Positions 21,193-31,847 of a DNA stretch of 54,733 nt are shown one piece after another. The notes under the pieces are model-generated. The model was not told the DNA's origin. It saw only the letters and a program-made list of their open reading frames with translations, and did not search any database. Every line of letters starts with the position of its first letter. The first letter of the stretch is position 1. The stretch lies in IMG/VR virus record IMGVR_UViG_3300005436_000014, positions 1-54,733 of that record; one strand, 5' to 3'. Source of the stretch: a virus. A program made the translations under genes and the position numbers.

Positions 21193-23342
21193 TACTCTCC
21201 ACCAATTCTCTCTAATTCATCTTCTGAAAATGAACTTAAATCAATGGATGGCCTTCCAGAATTTTCTTCTTCATCAATTGCTTGAAGAAAATCTTCTGGC
21301 TTATTAGGAAATTTTTCTCCCTTTTCTTCATATTCTAGTTTAGCATCCGCATATTGATTAAAAGCATTTTCAACATCAATAGCATTATAGCTTGATTTTA
21401 AAGCCTTACTCATGAATTTGGCTTTTTGTTCTGCCAGATCAGTTAGATCTTTCATATGATTAATAATCTCAATATTACCTCCCTTAACTTTTGTTAATTG
21501 AGGCTTAGATTGTTCAATAATCTTGAGCTTTCCTAATGCTACCTGTGAACCCTTTAATTGATTTCCAAGATCAAGTACCAATGAATTGGTTAATGAATCA
21601 AATGCATCAATATCTTGAGCTGAACCAACTCCAGCCAATGACCCTAATGTAGAGCTTGTTTGAGCAATTCTACCTTTCGTAGGGCCAGTATCTAATTTCT
21701 CAGCCAATCCTTTTAATTGATTAAGATTGCTTTTCAAAGCAGGTAATGTAGATATTGTCTTTCGAGACTCTTCAATGGCTGCTTGGTTAGATTTTGAAAA
21801 TAAATCTGGACCTGAAGATTTTTTAGAACTCCCCTTTAATCCTTTTTCATATAAGTCTTTTTCAATAGCCAATCTTTCTTTGGCTAATCCCAATTGACCT
21901 TGGTGAATTCCTAATTGATCTCTCTGAATTCCTAACTTTTCTTTATCCATTTCTTTTTCATGACCAAACTTTTCTAATTCAAAAGAATGCTTACGATTAG
22001 CCTCATTCTGCCATCTCAATGTGGAATCAATCATATTATGAATTTTATTTGCTTCTATCCCACGCTTATCCTGATTGGCTAACTGACCTTGATATTCCTC
22101 AATACCTTGCCCCAATGCCTGTCCTATTTTGCTAAACCCTGGCCTAGCATAAGGATCTGATGCCAATGCTGTTCCAGCTTTTGCAACGGAAGCCCAGAAT
22201 GGGTTTATTTGAGGTTGAGCTAGTCTTGCTGCCTGCTCCCTCATTAAATTTATCTCAGTGGTATCTAGAGCGTCATTAACGCCCAATTGAATAGGATTGT
22301 TAGGAACGCCACCACCATCAGCATAATGACGAATGTGTGTTGCATGTTTTTCTACATGGCCACCTTGAGCATATCCTTGCCTTTGTCCAAATGCTCCCGC
22401 CAATTGCCCAACGATACCAGCACCTTGACTCCAAGGACTAGCGGATGGTGGTGTTGGAAGATAACTTCTTTGTGACTGCGTTTCGCCAACAGGTAACCCA
22501 CGGAGAATAGCATTTTGTCTAGCCAATTGCTGGGCTGGATAATCAGTAGCTTTTTGAAAATCCTCGTGGGCAGTATTTAATACATTTTGGTGTTGCCCTT
22601 GTTGCATACCTCCTATTTGACTAAGAAATCCGATACCTCTTTGTCTTGCCTGTTGCTGACTTTCTCCAAGATTTTGTAATTCTCTTCCGCCATAGATCTT
22701 ATGTTCAATATCTCTTCCAGCTGCTCCGCCCAATAACTGTCCACCTTGTAATTGCCTTTCTTGTTGTATTTGGGCTGTATTTAAAGCTTTATCATACCCA
22801 CCTTGTAATGCCCTTGACTGAGCATCTGTAACGGCTTCTTGTGTATCTCGTATTGCTCTATTGGCCAAAGTCTGATGTTGGGATGATCCATACTGCCCAG
22901 CTTGTATAAATCTATCTTGAACATTTGGTAATATGTTTTCCGTTAAATTTCTAGATCCATATTTACCAATTTGATTGATGACACCCTCTTGGTATGGATT
23001 CATATATTCTCGGGCAGCTTCAGTTGGATTAGCCGTTGCTCGTTGGATATAAGGGAGAATTTGTGGAACTACATTTTGACCCAATGCATTTGTAACGGTT
23101 CCCGCTGCCTGGCCAAATATACGACCATATGTTGGGTCGGTTGCTTCAGCTTTTGCCTGTTGAAATCCTTCTTCTTGTAAGGGAGAAAAAGGCGCAATCC
23201 TCTCTTCCGCATTATAATTTTTTGGAAATTGATAAGGCCTATATGGTTCTCTGAATATCTGTTCACTTCTATCTGCGAGTCTACGAATGATCCCCTCTGA
23301 ACCACCATACCAATTAGGAGTACCTGTAAATGAATCGGTCAT
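21192..23342 (-). CDS. Large helical virion protein, internal core or tail-associated
   Basis: 716 aa with AGGGAG upstream. The opening contains AEERIAPFSPLQEEGFQQA, a phrase common in podovirus virion proteins of unknown role. A Gln-rich helical region follows (about 140-290), then a GGHVEKH...YADGGGVP motif near 333-352. A seven-residue repeat (LGIQRDQLGIHQGQLGLAKE) lies near 475. Probably an internal core or ejection protein working with its neighbours. Confidence 0.55.
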   Translation of the reverse strand: MTDSFTGTPNWYGGSEGIIRRLADRSEQIFREPYRPYQFPKNYNAEERIAPFSPLQEEGFQQAKAEATDPTYGRIFGQAAGTVTNALGQNVVPQILPYIQRATANPTEAAREYMNPYQEGVINQIGKYGSRNLTENILPNVQDRFIQAGQYGSSQHQTLANRAIRDTQEAVTDAQSRALQGGYDKALNTAQIQQERQLQGGQLLGGAAGRDIEHKIYGGRELQNLGESQQQARQRGIGFLSQIGGMQQGQHQNVLNTAHEDFQKATDYPAQQLARQNAILRGLPVGETQSQRSYLPTPPSASPWSQGAGIVGQLAGAFGQRQGYAQGGHVEKHATHIRHYADGGGVPNNPIQLGVNDALDTTEINLMREQAARLAQPQINPFWASVAKAGTALASDPYARPGFSKIGQALGQGIEEYQGQLANQDKRGIEANKIHNMIDSTLRWQNEANRKHSFELEKFGHEKEMDKEKLGIQRDQLGIHQGQLGLAKERLAIEKDLYEKGLKGSSKKSSGPDLFSKSNQAAIEESRKTISTLPALKSNLNQLKGLAEKLDTGPTKGRIAQTSSTLGSLAGVGSAQDIDAFDSLTNSLVLDLGNQLKGSQVALGKLKIIEQSKPQLTKVKGGNIEIINHMKDLTDLAEQKAKFMSKALKSSYNAIDVENAFNQYADAKLEYEEKGEKFPNKPEDFLQAIDEEENSGRPSIDLSSFSEDELERIGGE

Positions 23343-23353
23343 TTGTTATCTCC

Positions 23354-24877
23354 CTAAGCCATACGAATAGTTTTTAAATAGCCACCAATTGCCTTAGATT
23401 TAGGAGGTAGTTTTTCACCACTTGTTCTTTTACTTTTTCTTAACTCCTTAACCAAATTTTCCAACATGGCCGCTCCTTTTTTATTAGAACCACCACCTAG
23501 AGCTGATACTTTTTCTGGGGAAACTTCATATTCACCATCTGAAACAAGAGCATCAATATATCCACCCCTTTTCTTGTGCATAGGATGTGACGGTACTTTT
23601 GCAAAGAAAGATTCTAATTCCTTATAACCAGCATCAGAAGATCCATCTCCAATATCGGAAACCGAAGAGGCATCGATGATATAGCTATTTTCTGGTATTT
23701 TTCTAGGTATATTATCTTGTTGACCTTTTCCAAATCCTCTAATGGCACCACCATCCTTCATGTATTCCACTTTTCCTAATTCATATGGTTTGTAGAATTT
23801 AGGAGATCGACCTGATGCTTTATCTTCCGCAGTATATTCGAGATCTAATTCTCTATTTAGTGGTTTTACATCTTTCCATTTATCATTAAATCCATAACGT
23901 TGTCGGATTTCTTCCAAATCTCTTTTCTGCTTATCATCATATTGTTGGAGTGATTTCTTTTCATCACGTGCCCCCTTCATTGCCATGAACCCAGAAGCGG
24001 CTAATGGTAAAACAGTACCTAATCCACCGAGTTGGCTTAATATTCCTCCACCTTGACCACCACCTACATTTCCGCCTGGTCCAGATGCACCACTTTTTCC
24101 ATAAGCACCACCAGATAACACGCGACCTGCCGTATTAGCTCCAGCTGTATTCCCTTGAGCGCCACCACCTAAGAAACTAAAAGGACCCATTCCACCCGAT
24201 CCAGACCCGCCAAGAAATCCACCAAAACCACCACCAGATCCGCTTGGACCAATACCGACAATACTAAGAGGATTAAATCCTCCCATGGCAGATAAGGATA
24301 AGGCCGCACCTATTCCAGCATTTTTTAAAGCCGCACCTGTCGATTGTCCTGTGATCTTACTTGCTATGAATCCACTAACGGGTCCCATGACTGTTCCAGC
24401 TGCCCTTAATATTTCTTTAAAAAATCCAAATTCAGGAAATCCAGTAATAGGATTGATTGTTACTTTTCCACCCTTCATTTGCGAAAAGATATCGGCAAGC
24501 TCAGGTGTAATAATAATAAGTTCAGTATCACCATGACGACCGGCTTGTCTTAATTCTTCTATTTCTGGAGCAATTGGTCGACCATGTTGTTCCACATGAC
24601 CGCCTTCAGCCATATGTTTTGCCTCGACCATTGATTCTGCCTCGCCAAGTGCATTCATGCCTTCCGGAGTCTGTAATATAGAAGATAGAAGAGTATAGTC
24701 TCTTAATCCTGTCTCAGGATCGATAATTTCTTTCCCTTGCATTTCATTTAGAGAGGGAATTTCATCAGGTGAAACGTGAGCAAGAATATTAACTGGTTCC
24801 TGAGATTCATGATTATTCATTCCTTGAGACATACCTTGTGGCATCTCGTTTAATGAAGGCGGTAAATTATTCATCAT
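23354..24877 (-). CDS. Gly-rich virion protein with phage 'SDGEYEVSP' domain
   Basis: 507 aa with AAGGAG upstream. A glycine-rich low-complexity centre (about 205-290) is flanked by AEGGHVEQHGRP (about 90) and by the C-terminal ALVSDGEYEVSPEKVSALGG followed by GAAMLENLVKELR. This C-terminal segment matches a widespread phage structural module ending in a DNA- or protein-binding helix. Membrane-active Gly/Ala segments (GPVSGFIASKITG) suit a DNA-ejection protein. Confidence 0.55.
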   Translation of the reverse strand: MMNNLPPSLNEMPQGMSQGMNNHESQEPVNILAHVSPDEIPSLNEMQGKEIIDPETGLRDYTLLSSILQTPEGMNALGEAESMVEAKHMAEGGHVEQHGRPIAPEIEELRQAGRHGDTELIIITPELADIFSQMKGGKVTINPITGFPEFGFFKEILRAAGTVMGPVSGFIASKITGQSTGAALKNAGIGAALSLSAMGGFNPLSIVGIGPSGSGGGFGGFLGGSGSGGMGPFSFLGGGAQGNTAGANTAGRVLSGGAYGKSGASGPGGNVGGGQGGGILSQLGGLGTVLPLAASGFMAMKGARDEKKSLQQYDDKQKRDLEEIRQRYGFNDKWKDVKPLNRELDLEYTAEDKASGRSPKFYKPYELGKVEYMKDGGAIRGFGKGQQDNIPRKIPENSYIIDASSVSDIGDGSSDAGYKELESFFAKVPSHPMHKKRGGYIDALVSDGEYEVSPEKVSALGGGSNKKGAAMLENLVKELRKSKRTSGEKLPPKSKAIGGYLKTIRMA

Positions 24878-24901
24878 ATAGCTTTCTCCTTAATAATAGT
24901 A

Positions 24902-25123
24902 TTACACATTATTTACGAAATAATTAGCCCATTCTCTCCAGTTATCGAAATAATTTGGGGAGGGAATCCCGGCTAATTGATTGATATCTATTAAGTGTCT
25001 TGCCCAGGATTTCCAATCGTCTTCTGTTCTTGCGATTGGAATATTCAAGTTAGGCAAATCGATAACAAGTGTGCTTGTCCATGGTATAAACTCTATATTC
25101 GTTGGAATAACAACAGATGTCAT
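24902..25123 (-). CDS. Small Trp-rich virion-region protein
   Basis: 73 aa, with WTSTLVIDLPNLNIP and two Trp-rich helices (DDWKSWARHL, DNWREWANYF). Overlaps the gp10-like gene by four bases (ATGA), so probably made in step with it. Likely a minor structural or tail protein. Confidence 0.55.
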   Translation of the reverse strand: MTSVVIPTNIEFIPWTSTLVIDLPNLNIPIARTEDDWKSWARHLIDINQLAGIPSPNYFDNWREWANYFVNNV

Positions 25124-27204
25124 GGTCTAACATCTCCTGGAGCATAATCATAAAAGACCTTACCCATGAGATAATCCCCACCCACTGTATTACTTTCAAA
25201 TCGGAAAGATACAAACCTTCCCATATTGATTGTATCTATCTTGGATAACTCAATGGTGGTTTGACCTGGCACAAATGTATAAGGTTGGGATGAAACAATA
25301 TCACTCTGTGCAAAAGCTCTTTTGTTCAATACAAATGTCATATTTCCAGATTGGACAAAATCTGGTTCAATGCGACGTATTCTTATTTGACGATCGTCAT
25401 TGGGGAACTTTTCTACCCATGAGATAAGGTGTGATTCGTAATAAGATTGTATTGCTAATTCTTTACCATAAAGGACCATATCGGTTCCTTTTTCTTCTTC
25501 CCAAACTCCATAGCAAATATTTGGAACCACGATCGTATATTGAACAGCAGAACCTCCTCCAACAGCATCAGCACCAGCAGCCGCATTAGCTGTATAACTG
25601 AATGTTTGAGCAATAGGATCTACGTTAAATATGTTGGTTGTAATATTGAGGTTGGCTGCTATGATACCACCTGTATCCACGGCACCGGCAATTATTATTG
25701 AATTTCCATTTTGAAGAGTTTGTGTTGGAGGATACTTAACAACCACGATAGCAGAACCGTTGGTTGTTGCTAATGGATTTGCGCCTAAAGCAATAGTAAG
25801 AGGCGTTGTTGGCGTAATAAGATTTAATATAGTATTTGAATCCGCCAGCAAAGGGTATTGATAATTAGATGCCTTTACGCCTGCACTTCTTGTTGTGGAG
25901 GTATCTGACCATTCTCCCGTTTGATAATTAAGAAAAATAGCGTGGTTGTTTTCTGTTGAATCTCCAAAAGTAAAGTACCACCATATTTCATGATATTGTG
26001 GTTTATGTATGCCAAATATTTTATTACGATAATCCCAATTCAAATTATCAAAGAAAAATAATCGATTCTGATCGTTCTTAAGTTCCCTAACAACTCCGTC
26101 ATATACCCAGAATGCATCATTAGATATCCAATAATAGGCATTTTCTGTTGTTACAACGCTATTTTGCGCTAATATTGGGACACCTTCTTGAATGGTATCG
26201 AATGTAAATACGGGGTCCCCCCCACTAAATGTAGCTCTTATGAGAGACCTAAGAGACCAAAAAAGAACACTTGGGGCATTTGTTCCCCCTCGCGTAGTGG
26301 CGCCTTTTACTATTTTCGTTTTTGCTATTGCTGCAAATTTAGCATCAGCCCAATCTCCACCTGGATTTAGAGTCCAACCAACTACGCCATTATTTCCATA
26401 TTTAAAGAAATAGGGATAAGAAACAACAATACCTCCAGATGTGCTTTGATGCGAAGTGGAGATCTCTGTAAATGCACTTGCTAATGTCTTGTCACCCCAA
26501 TAAATAAGTCTATTTGTAGTATTATTCATATTCATTGCATTGGGAGGAGCAACACCAACTACATATGTGACAGGAAGATTCAAATTATAGGTAACGGCTG
26601 CTCCTCCACCTGCGCTTGAAGCATTCGCCGTTCCATTGGATACATAACTAAAATGTGTTCCATCAACAATTGTAATTGGGGCGGTAATATTTAATTGAAC
26701 AGCAGTTATGTTATTTGTATCTGCTGCACCTGCAATCGTAACTTGTTGTTCATTTTGTAATCCATTTGTTGTGGGGACTGTTACTGTTACAACATTTGAT
26801 AAATTAACCGTTGATAAGGGATTATTTGTGAGGGTAACGGGACCAGATGCGTTCAAAATAGTAATTTCATCAAAAGACCAAACATTTTCCTCATCAGCAA
26901 TAAAATTACCAGGTGTTCTGCTAATTTCAGGTGAAGCTTGACCGTTATTGATATTAAATACATTTAATCTACTTGGTCTACCTAGATATACATCTGTCGA
27001 ATTATCTATTTCCTCGACTGCATACATATTTCTTATAATTTCTGTTGATCCAGGATCTAATAGTTTTTGTCCACCTATCTTCTTTGGCTTTCCCCGATAA
27101 AACCGGACATGTTGACCATCAATATATTGATTACTATCCATTTGGGTTCCATCTCTTTGAATCCCAGGGACAGTTTTGATAAAATCTATTAGATGGTCAG
27201 CCAT
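25120..27204 (-). CDS. P22 gp10-like tail hub / DNA-stabilisation protein
   Basis: 694 aa. The opening PGIQRDGTQMDSNQYIDGQHVRFYRGKPKKIGG is characteristic of packaged-DNA stabilisation (tail hub) proteins of short-tailed phages. Two copies of the shuffled 'NP...GGG' beta domain are inserted: about residues 125-205 (NITAVQLNITAP, GGGAAVTY) and near 495-570 (GGGSAVQY). The protein should close the portal channel after packaging and anchor fibres. Confidence 0.65.
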   Translation of the reverse strand: MADHLIDFIKTVPGIQRDGTQMDSNQYIDGQHVRFYRGKPKKIGGQKLLDPGSTEIIRNMYAVEEIDNSTDVYLGRPSRLNVFNINNGQASPEISRTPGNFIADEENVWSFDEITILNASGPVTLTNNPLSTVNLSNVVTVTVPTTNGLQNEQQVTIAGAADTNNITAVQLNITAPITIVDGTHFSYVSNGTANASSAGGGAAVTYNLNLPVTYVVGVAPPNAMNMNNTTNRLIYWGDKTLASAFTEISTSHQSTSGGIVVSYPYFFKYGNNGVVGWTLNPGGDWADAKFAAIAKTKIVKGATTRGGTNAPSVLFWSLRSLIRATFSGGDPVFTFDTIQEGVPILAQNSVVTTENAYYWISNDAFWVYDGVVRELKNDQNRLFFFDNLNWDYRNKIFGIHKPQYHEIWWYFTFGDSTENNHAIFLNYQTGEWSDTSTTRSAGVKASNYQYPLLADSNTILNLITPTTPLTIALGANPLATTNGSAIVVVKYPPTQTLQNGNSIIIAGAVDTGGIIAANLNITTNIFNVDPIAQTFSYTANAAAGADAVGGGSAVQYTIVVPNICYGVWEEEKGTDMVLYGKELAIQSYYESHLISWVEKFPNDDRQIRIRRIEPDFVQSGNMTFVLNKRAFAQSDIVSSQPYTFVPGQTTIELSKIDTINMGRFVSFRFESNTVGGDYLMGKVFYDYAPGDVRP

Positions 27205-29613
27205 TTATGCTATTACCCCACATCCTATAACATTTATAGTAGCAGGATTCGATGCTGTTCCAGCCACACTATATGAGACGATTTGCACAGTTGTTGTTGT
27301 TTTAGTATTTGCTATTATAATTACTGGAGTTCCACTATTTGCTGACCCAGTCGCAACAACGGTAAAATTTATGGTACTCATTGTAATAGCCAGATTAAGT
27401 TGGAAATTTCCTGCACCAAGTGTTGTTACTGAAGTAACATTATATCCCTCAAGAGGAGCATTCGTACCAACAAGAGTACCATCAAAAGTACATCTAAATG
27501 AATTAGAACTTTTATGATATTGTTGAACATTTGGATTGGTATAGACAGCTGTAGAAGTACCAGTTTGTTGGTCTGCTTTTGTTGCGGCTGGTAACGCTGT
27601 GTTTATAGATTTCCATGATGGTAAAGCGGCTGCCCCGTTAGATGTAAAAACTTGATTTGCAGTTCCTGCCCCAGCATTTTGAAGTACACCTGTTGCTGTG
27701 GTTCCCGCACAAACAACACCATATGCTGTGGTTAGTGTTGCAAGTCCAGTTCCTCCAAAAGGAACCGTAATGATAGTTCCGTTCCAAACACCTGTAGCAA
27801 TTGTTCCAAGGGTCGTTATATTAGCCTGTACATCATTAGGAAGAGTTGATGATATAGAAGGAACTCCACCGGCGCTTGTTATCAATGTTCCATTGTTTGC
27901 CGTTGCAATTTGATTCACCACATTATCAGCAGATGAAAAAAGAAGTCGGTTAATGTTGGTTGTGGAAGGATAAGTTGCAGTTGAAAATGATAATGTACCA
28001 GCAGCATTGGATTGTAAAATTCCGCCTGAACTTACCGAATCAATTAATGGAAGTGTCCATGTAACATTGGCTGCCATAGCGCCTGCTTTAAGCGCTGCAT
28101 AAAATGTATTACCAGCATTGTAGTATCTTGTAGTTCCCTGAGATGGTAATCCAAGTCCATAAGAAGAAAATATTAAAGATTGGGTTCCTAAAGAGGAATA
28201 TCCCATAGATCCATTAGCAACTTTATAAAAACCAGATGTTAGGTCAGTTGCAAAGGAAATAGAAGGATTACCTGCATTTCCATCACTGAAAATAACGGAC
28301 GTGGCAACCGTGGGAGTATTGAAAAGGCTTGCACCATCAGAATAAAGTATTACTTTTTCGCCTTGTGGAACGATCGTTCCTGTTAATGCTCCAGTAAGTT
28401 TTGCTGTAAGCGTAAAATTACCAGTTGTATTATTGAAAACATACCACTGACCCGCTGGAACGGGAAAAATTACATTAATATTTCCAGTCAATACACCATT
28501 AAATTGAAGAATTTGGTTAGCAGCTTGTTGTGTCGTTAATGTAACATCCGTATTACCAGCCACATTGACTGTAAGTGCACCAATTTGAAAATTGGCACTC
28601 TGACCGAATCCAAGCGTATTCCAAACAAGATCCCCTGGATTTCCCGCATCTACTGTTACAGAATTGCCAGGATTAAGTGTAAATGTTGGATTCCCATCAA
28701 TTGTTGATGCATCAGTAGTATTAATAGTTAAAACACCACCACCACGGTTATTAAAACTAAGAAAATATCCATTTCCAACAGATGCAAGGGTTGGCAATGT
28801 AATTGTTCCTGATCCTCCAGTCCATATGATTAAATTAGCTCTATCTCCTGGTAATGCTGTGTAATTTGAATTCAACGATTTGTTTGGCATGTTTGTATTG
28901 ATAACGCCATTCAAAGCGATTGTTCCCGAAGGATTTCCTACGAGATTACTGGCTTGTGCTTGGGATGTTCCCGCTCCAAAGGTTGTTATTCTCCACACAC
29001 CTGCGGCAGTCGTATTATCAGAAAGATAAATATCAAGAATTTGGGTTGGTTGAATTGTGAATAAGAAGTTACTCGCATTATCATGAAACGTAATATTATA
29101 TGCACCAACATTGTTAATTCTGATATCTTGACCTGTTGATATCAGAGTGGAATCCGGAAGTGTAACCACATAATTGGAAGTTGTAAGGTTAACAATATTA
29201 CCCCCCCCAGATGTATTGTTATTGGCATTTCCAACAGTCACGTATGTGAAAGTTGTGGTGCTTGTAACTGTTATGGTTGCTGTAATATTTAATTGAACTG
29301 CTGTCAGGTTGTTAAAATCAGTGGCCCCTGATATCGTTATAAGCTGTCCTGTTACCAATCCAGATGTTGAAACAACAGTAACAGTAACAACACCACTTCC
29401 ATTTGCTGATGTTAAAGGATTATTTCCTAATGCTGTTGTAATAGCTGTTGATGTAAAATCATTGATTAATGCGAGAACATTTGAGTTATCTACGAACGAA
29501 GTAGCCCAATTTAACCCTATACTACTTGTTAAATCATAAGAAATATAAGATGGAAATGCTGTATTAACATTGTTTCCCCCAAATACGTTTGAATAACTTT
29601 GGCTAAATGGCAT
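27205..29613 (-). CDS. Tail fibre protein (802 aa)
   Basis: The N-terminus contains one copy of the 'NP...GGG' domain (about 62-140). Low-complexity beta repeats rich in Thr, Asn and Gly follow. A fibre module near 620-690 ([35 protein letters not shown]) is shared by all the fibres here. The C-terminal ~150 residues look like a separate knob or receptor domain. Likely a trimeric host-recognition fibre attached beside gp10. Confidence 0.65.
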   Translation of the reverse strand: MPFSQSYSNVFGGNNVNTAFPSYISYDLTSSIGLNWATSFVDNSNVLALINDFTSTAITTALGNNPLTSANGSGVVTVTVVSTSGLVTGQLITISGATDFNNLTAVQLNITATITVTSTTTFTYVTVGNANNNTSGGGNIVNLTTSNYVVTLPDSTLISTGQDIRINNVGAYNITFHDNASNFLFTIQPTQILDIYLSDNTTAAGVWRITTFGAGTSQAQASNLVGNPSGTIALNGVINTNMPNKSLNSNYTALPGDRANLIIWTGGSGTITLPTLASVGNGYFLSFNNRGGGVLTINTTDASTIDGNPTFTLNPGNSVTVDAGNPGDLVWNTLGFGQSANFQIGALTVNVAGNTDVTLTTQQAANQILQFNGVLTGNINVIFPVPAGQWYVFNNTTGNFTLTAKLTGALTGTIVPQGEKVILYSDGASLFNTPTVATSVIFSDGNAGNPSISFATDLTSGFYKVANGSMGYSSLGTQSLIFSSYGLGLPSQGTTRYYNAGNTFYAALKAGAMAANVTWTLPLIDSVSSGGILQSNAAGTLSFSTATYPSTTNINRLLFSSADNVVNQIATANNGTLITSAGGVPSISSTLPNDVQANITTLGTIATGVWNGTIITVPFGGTGLATLTTAYGVVCAGTTATGVLQNAGAGTANQVFTSNGAAALPSWKSINTALPAATKADQQTGTSTAVYTNPNVQQYHKSSNSFRCTFDGTLVGTNAPLEGYNVTSVTTLGAGNFQLNLAITMSTINFTVVATGSANSGTPVIIIANTKTTTTVQIVSYSVAGTASNPATINVIGCGVIA

Positions 29614-29615
29614 GA

Positions 29616-30254
29616 TTAGTCGGCCTTTCTAGTAGTGTAACGATCAATTTTTCTCAATTCATCTTTTCCGTTCCAAGAAGCAATCATTTTGACATACTCA
29701 TCTTCAATTACTTGTCGCCTTTCATCATTCTTAAGCTCTAACATGGCTTCCAATAGAACGGCTTTAAACAGAACTTCTGGCATATATTGAGTTAGATAAT
29801 TTGTTTGATAATTCACATCAATAACTTGAGGAACTTCAAGATATGCTAATTCAAAAGGATAGTCTTGATCCGGCGTTGGAGATATGAGCCAGTTGTAATA
29901 GCCATAATCAGAGAAATATAAAGGAGCGCCGGTTAATGTATCATCTGGCCAGTATGACCGACAGTATTCATAGGATTTTAATAGAATCTGATTACGTGTA
30001 TTGTTCCCTGTTCCTGTTCCATAATTAAACGTGATGGTATTTTGCCACCTTGCTGGCTTAGGTATAACAGGAACGCCGGCTTGAAAATTCTGAGATACAT
30101 ATACTTCAAAGAGTTGTGTGTTAGAATCTCTAGCTATTCTATCATGAGCAAACTTTATCCATACATCTATACCAGATCGAATAACACTATCATCTCGTTC
30201 TAGATAATTGATGATTTGTTCCGTTAGAGTATTATATGTTAAGATAAACGACAC
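29616..30254 (-). CDS. Head-tail adaptor-like protein (212 aa)
   Basis: Starts MSFILTYNTLTEQIINYLER and contains WIKFAHDRIARD, FELAYLEVP and a helical EVLFKAVLLEAMLELK end. The layout fits the podovirus adaptor family (P22 gp4-like). The 351-aa adaptor at 36675 is a second member. It lies between fibre genes, an unusual place for an adaptor. Confidence 0.55.
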   Translation of the reverse strand: MSFILTYNTLTEQIINYLERDDSVIRSGIDVWIKFAHDRIARDSNTQLFEVYVSQNFQAGVPVIPKPARWQNTITFNYGTGTGNNTRNQILLKSYEYCRSYWPDDTLTGAPLYFSDYGYYNWLISPTPDQDYPFELAYLEVPQVIDVNYQTNYLTQYMPEVLFKAVLLEAMLELKNDERRQVIEDEYVKMIASWNGKDELRKIDRYTTRKAD

Positions 30255-30269
30255 GATAAATTATCCTCC

Positions 30270-31058
30270 TCATGATTTAGCTAATCCATACATAGTAATG
30301 GTTCCACTTGAGATATTTCCTGAAGAAAAATAGAATTTTACGGAGGTATAAGTAGCTGCTGCAACATAAAATGAAACACTGGAAGTAGCACAATATTGTG
30401 TTGTAGCTGTTATATAGCCCAGTTGACCAACGCCAGTTCCAAAATTTGATGTATTGTTAGTTCCAATAATGTATAAATATCCATTCATCCCTGAAAAAGA
30501 ACTATTAGCTCCATATGTTCCTTGATTTTGATTTAATACAATTTGTGCATCTGATGTGCTATTCAACAAGAAAACACTGCCTGCCACATTGATTTCGCTT
30601 TGCCATTTATACCCAGAGGTAGTCCATGTTGGTGTTCCCCCCGTACCTAATTGAGAATAAAATATGACGTTATTTGTTACTGGGATAACATTCGTAAAAG
30701 TAAACATATAAACATCATAGGTAGAGCTAAATTTACTATCAAACTCAACAGTTGCCTGATTGGATGCTGTAATAGCTTGAATTTTAACTAATTTATCTCC
30801 TGGTGCTGCTTGCCAAGTCGGTAAAGCACCAGCACCATTCGATGTTAAGACATTTGTAGAACTTCCTACTCCAGAAACGTTTTGAAATATTCCTGCCGAT
30901 GTAGTCCCAGCACACAGAACAGAATAGGCCGTAAAAGATGATGCGCCTGTGCCGCCATGACCAGCATCAACAGCGGTTCCATTCCATGTGCCTGTTGTAA
31001 TGGTTCCTAATGTTGTGATCTTTGATGATCCAATTCCAATTATAGTATTTGTTGTCAT
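30270..31058 (-). CDS. Tail fibre/receptor-binding protein, tandem paralogue 3
   Basis: 262 aa. N-terminal module (ITTLGTITTGTWNGT, GTTSAGIFQNVSG, VLTSNGAGALPTWQA) joined to a C-terminal domain starting IQAITASNQATVEFDSKF and ending YTSVKFYFSSGNISSGTITM. The two ends are conserved among the three tandem copies and the centre differs. It shares a perfect 71-base stretch with the next gene (30809-30879 against 31598-31668). Confidence 0.75.
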   Translation of the reverse strand: MTTNTIIGIGSSKITTLGTITTGTWNGTAVDAGHGGTGASSFTAYSVLCAGTTSAGIFQNVSGVGSSTNVLTSNGAGALPTWQAAPGDKLVKIQAITASNQATVEFDSKFSSTYDVYMFTFTNVIPVTNNVIFYSQLGTGGTPTWTTSGYKWQSEINVAGSVFLLNSTSDAQIVLNQNQGTYGANSSFSGMNGYLYIIGTNNTSNFGTGVGQLGYITATTQYCATSSVSFYVAAATYTSVKFYFSSGNISSGTITMYGLAKS

Positions 31059-31847
31059 TTATGGTGTCACTCCATACATACAAATAGTTCCAGAACTGAC
31101 ATTCCCTGTGTTAAAATAAAATTGTATTGAAGTATAATTTGCTGCGGAATTAAAAAAGTTTGCGATATTTGTATATGCAAATGTACTTCCTGTATCTAGA
31201 TATGCAAATCTTCCATTACCGTTAATAAATTGTGAGGAATTATTTGGGCCATGTATATATAGATAACCGCTTATACCGCCATTTGTATTTGGTATATAAT
31301 GTGTACTTGCATTTTGTGAAAGAACAGCTTGAGAATCATTTTGTGCAAATTCACCTTGCCTAGAACCAATAATGCCCAAGGATGACCAATAATAACCTGT
31401 CGCTGTCCATGTCGGTGTTGCACCCGTTCCAACACGAGAATATAAAAATGTAGCATTTGTGACGGGTATCACATTTGTAAATGTAAATAAATATACATTA
31501 TAAGATGAACTAAAATGACTATCAAAATCTACTGATGCTTGGTTTGATGCCGTTATTGAAACTATTTTTGTTAATCCTGATGTTCCTCCAGCAAGAGCTT
31601 GCCAAGTCGGTAAAGCACCAGCACCATTCGATGTTAAGACATTTGTAGAACTTCCTACTCCAGAAACATTCTGAAATGTTCCTGTAGATGTCGTGCCAGC
31701 ACAAATTACTGAATAAGCCGTAAATGTCGTATTGTTTGTGCCACCATGGGATACATCAAGGGTCGTTGCATTCCACGTTCCAGTTGAAATGGTACCTAAT
31801 GTTGTTATGGTTGATGAACCAACGTCTGATGAGCTATTAGTGGTCAT
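31059..31847 (-). CDS. Tail fibre/receptor-binding protein, tandem paralogue 2
   Basis: 262 aa with the same two-part layout. The N-terminal module ([20 protein letters not shown]) leads to the C-terminal ITASNQASVDFDSHFSSSYN...YTSIQFYFNTGNVSSGTICM domain. It overlaps the upstream copy by four bases (ATGA). The central part (about 150-220) is the most divergent and is the likely receptor surface. Confidence 0.75.
   Translation of the reverse strand: MTTNSSSDVGSSTITTLGTISTGTWNATTLDVSHGGTNNTTFTAYSVICAGTTSTGTFQNVSGVGSSTNVLTSNGAGALPTWQALAGGTSGLTKIVSITASNQASVDFDSHFSSSYNVYLFTFTNVIPVTNATFLYSRVGTGATPTWTATGYYWSSLGIIGSRQGEFAQNDSQAVLSQNASTHYIPNTNGGISGYLYIHGPNNSSQFINGNGRFAYLDTGSTFAYTNIANFFNSAANYTSIQFYFNTGNVSSGTICMYGVTP

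Noticed and set aside
27176-27517. Long plus-strand frames across the fibre and gp10-like genes
   Set aside because: Low-complexity Thr/Val/Asn coding on the minus strand leaves the opposite strand open by chance. The minus-strand products are recognisable virion proteins.
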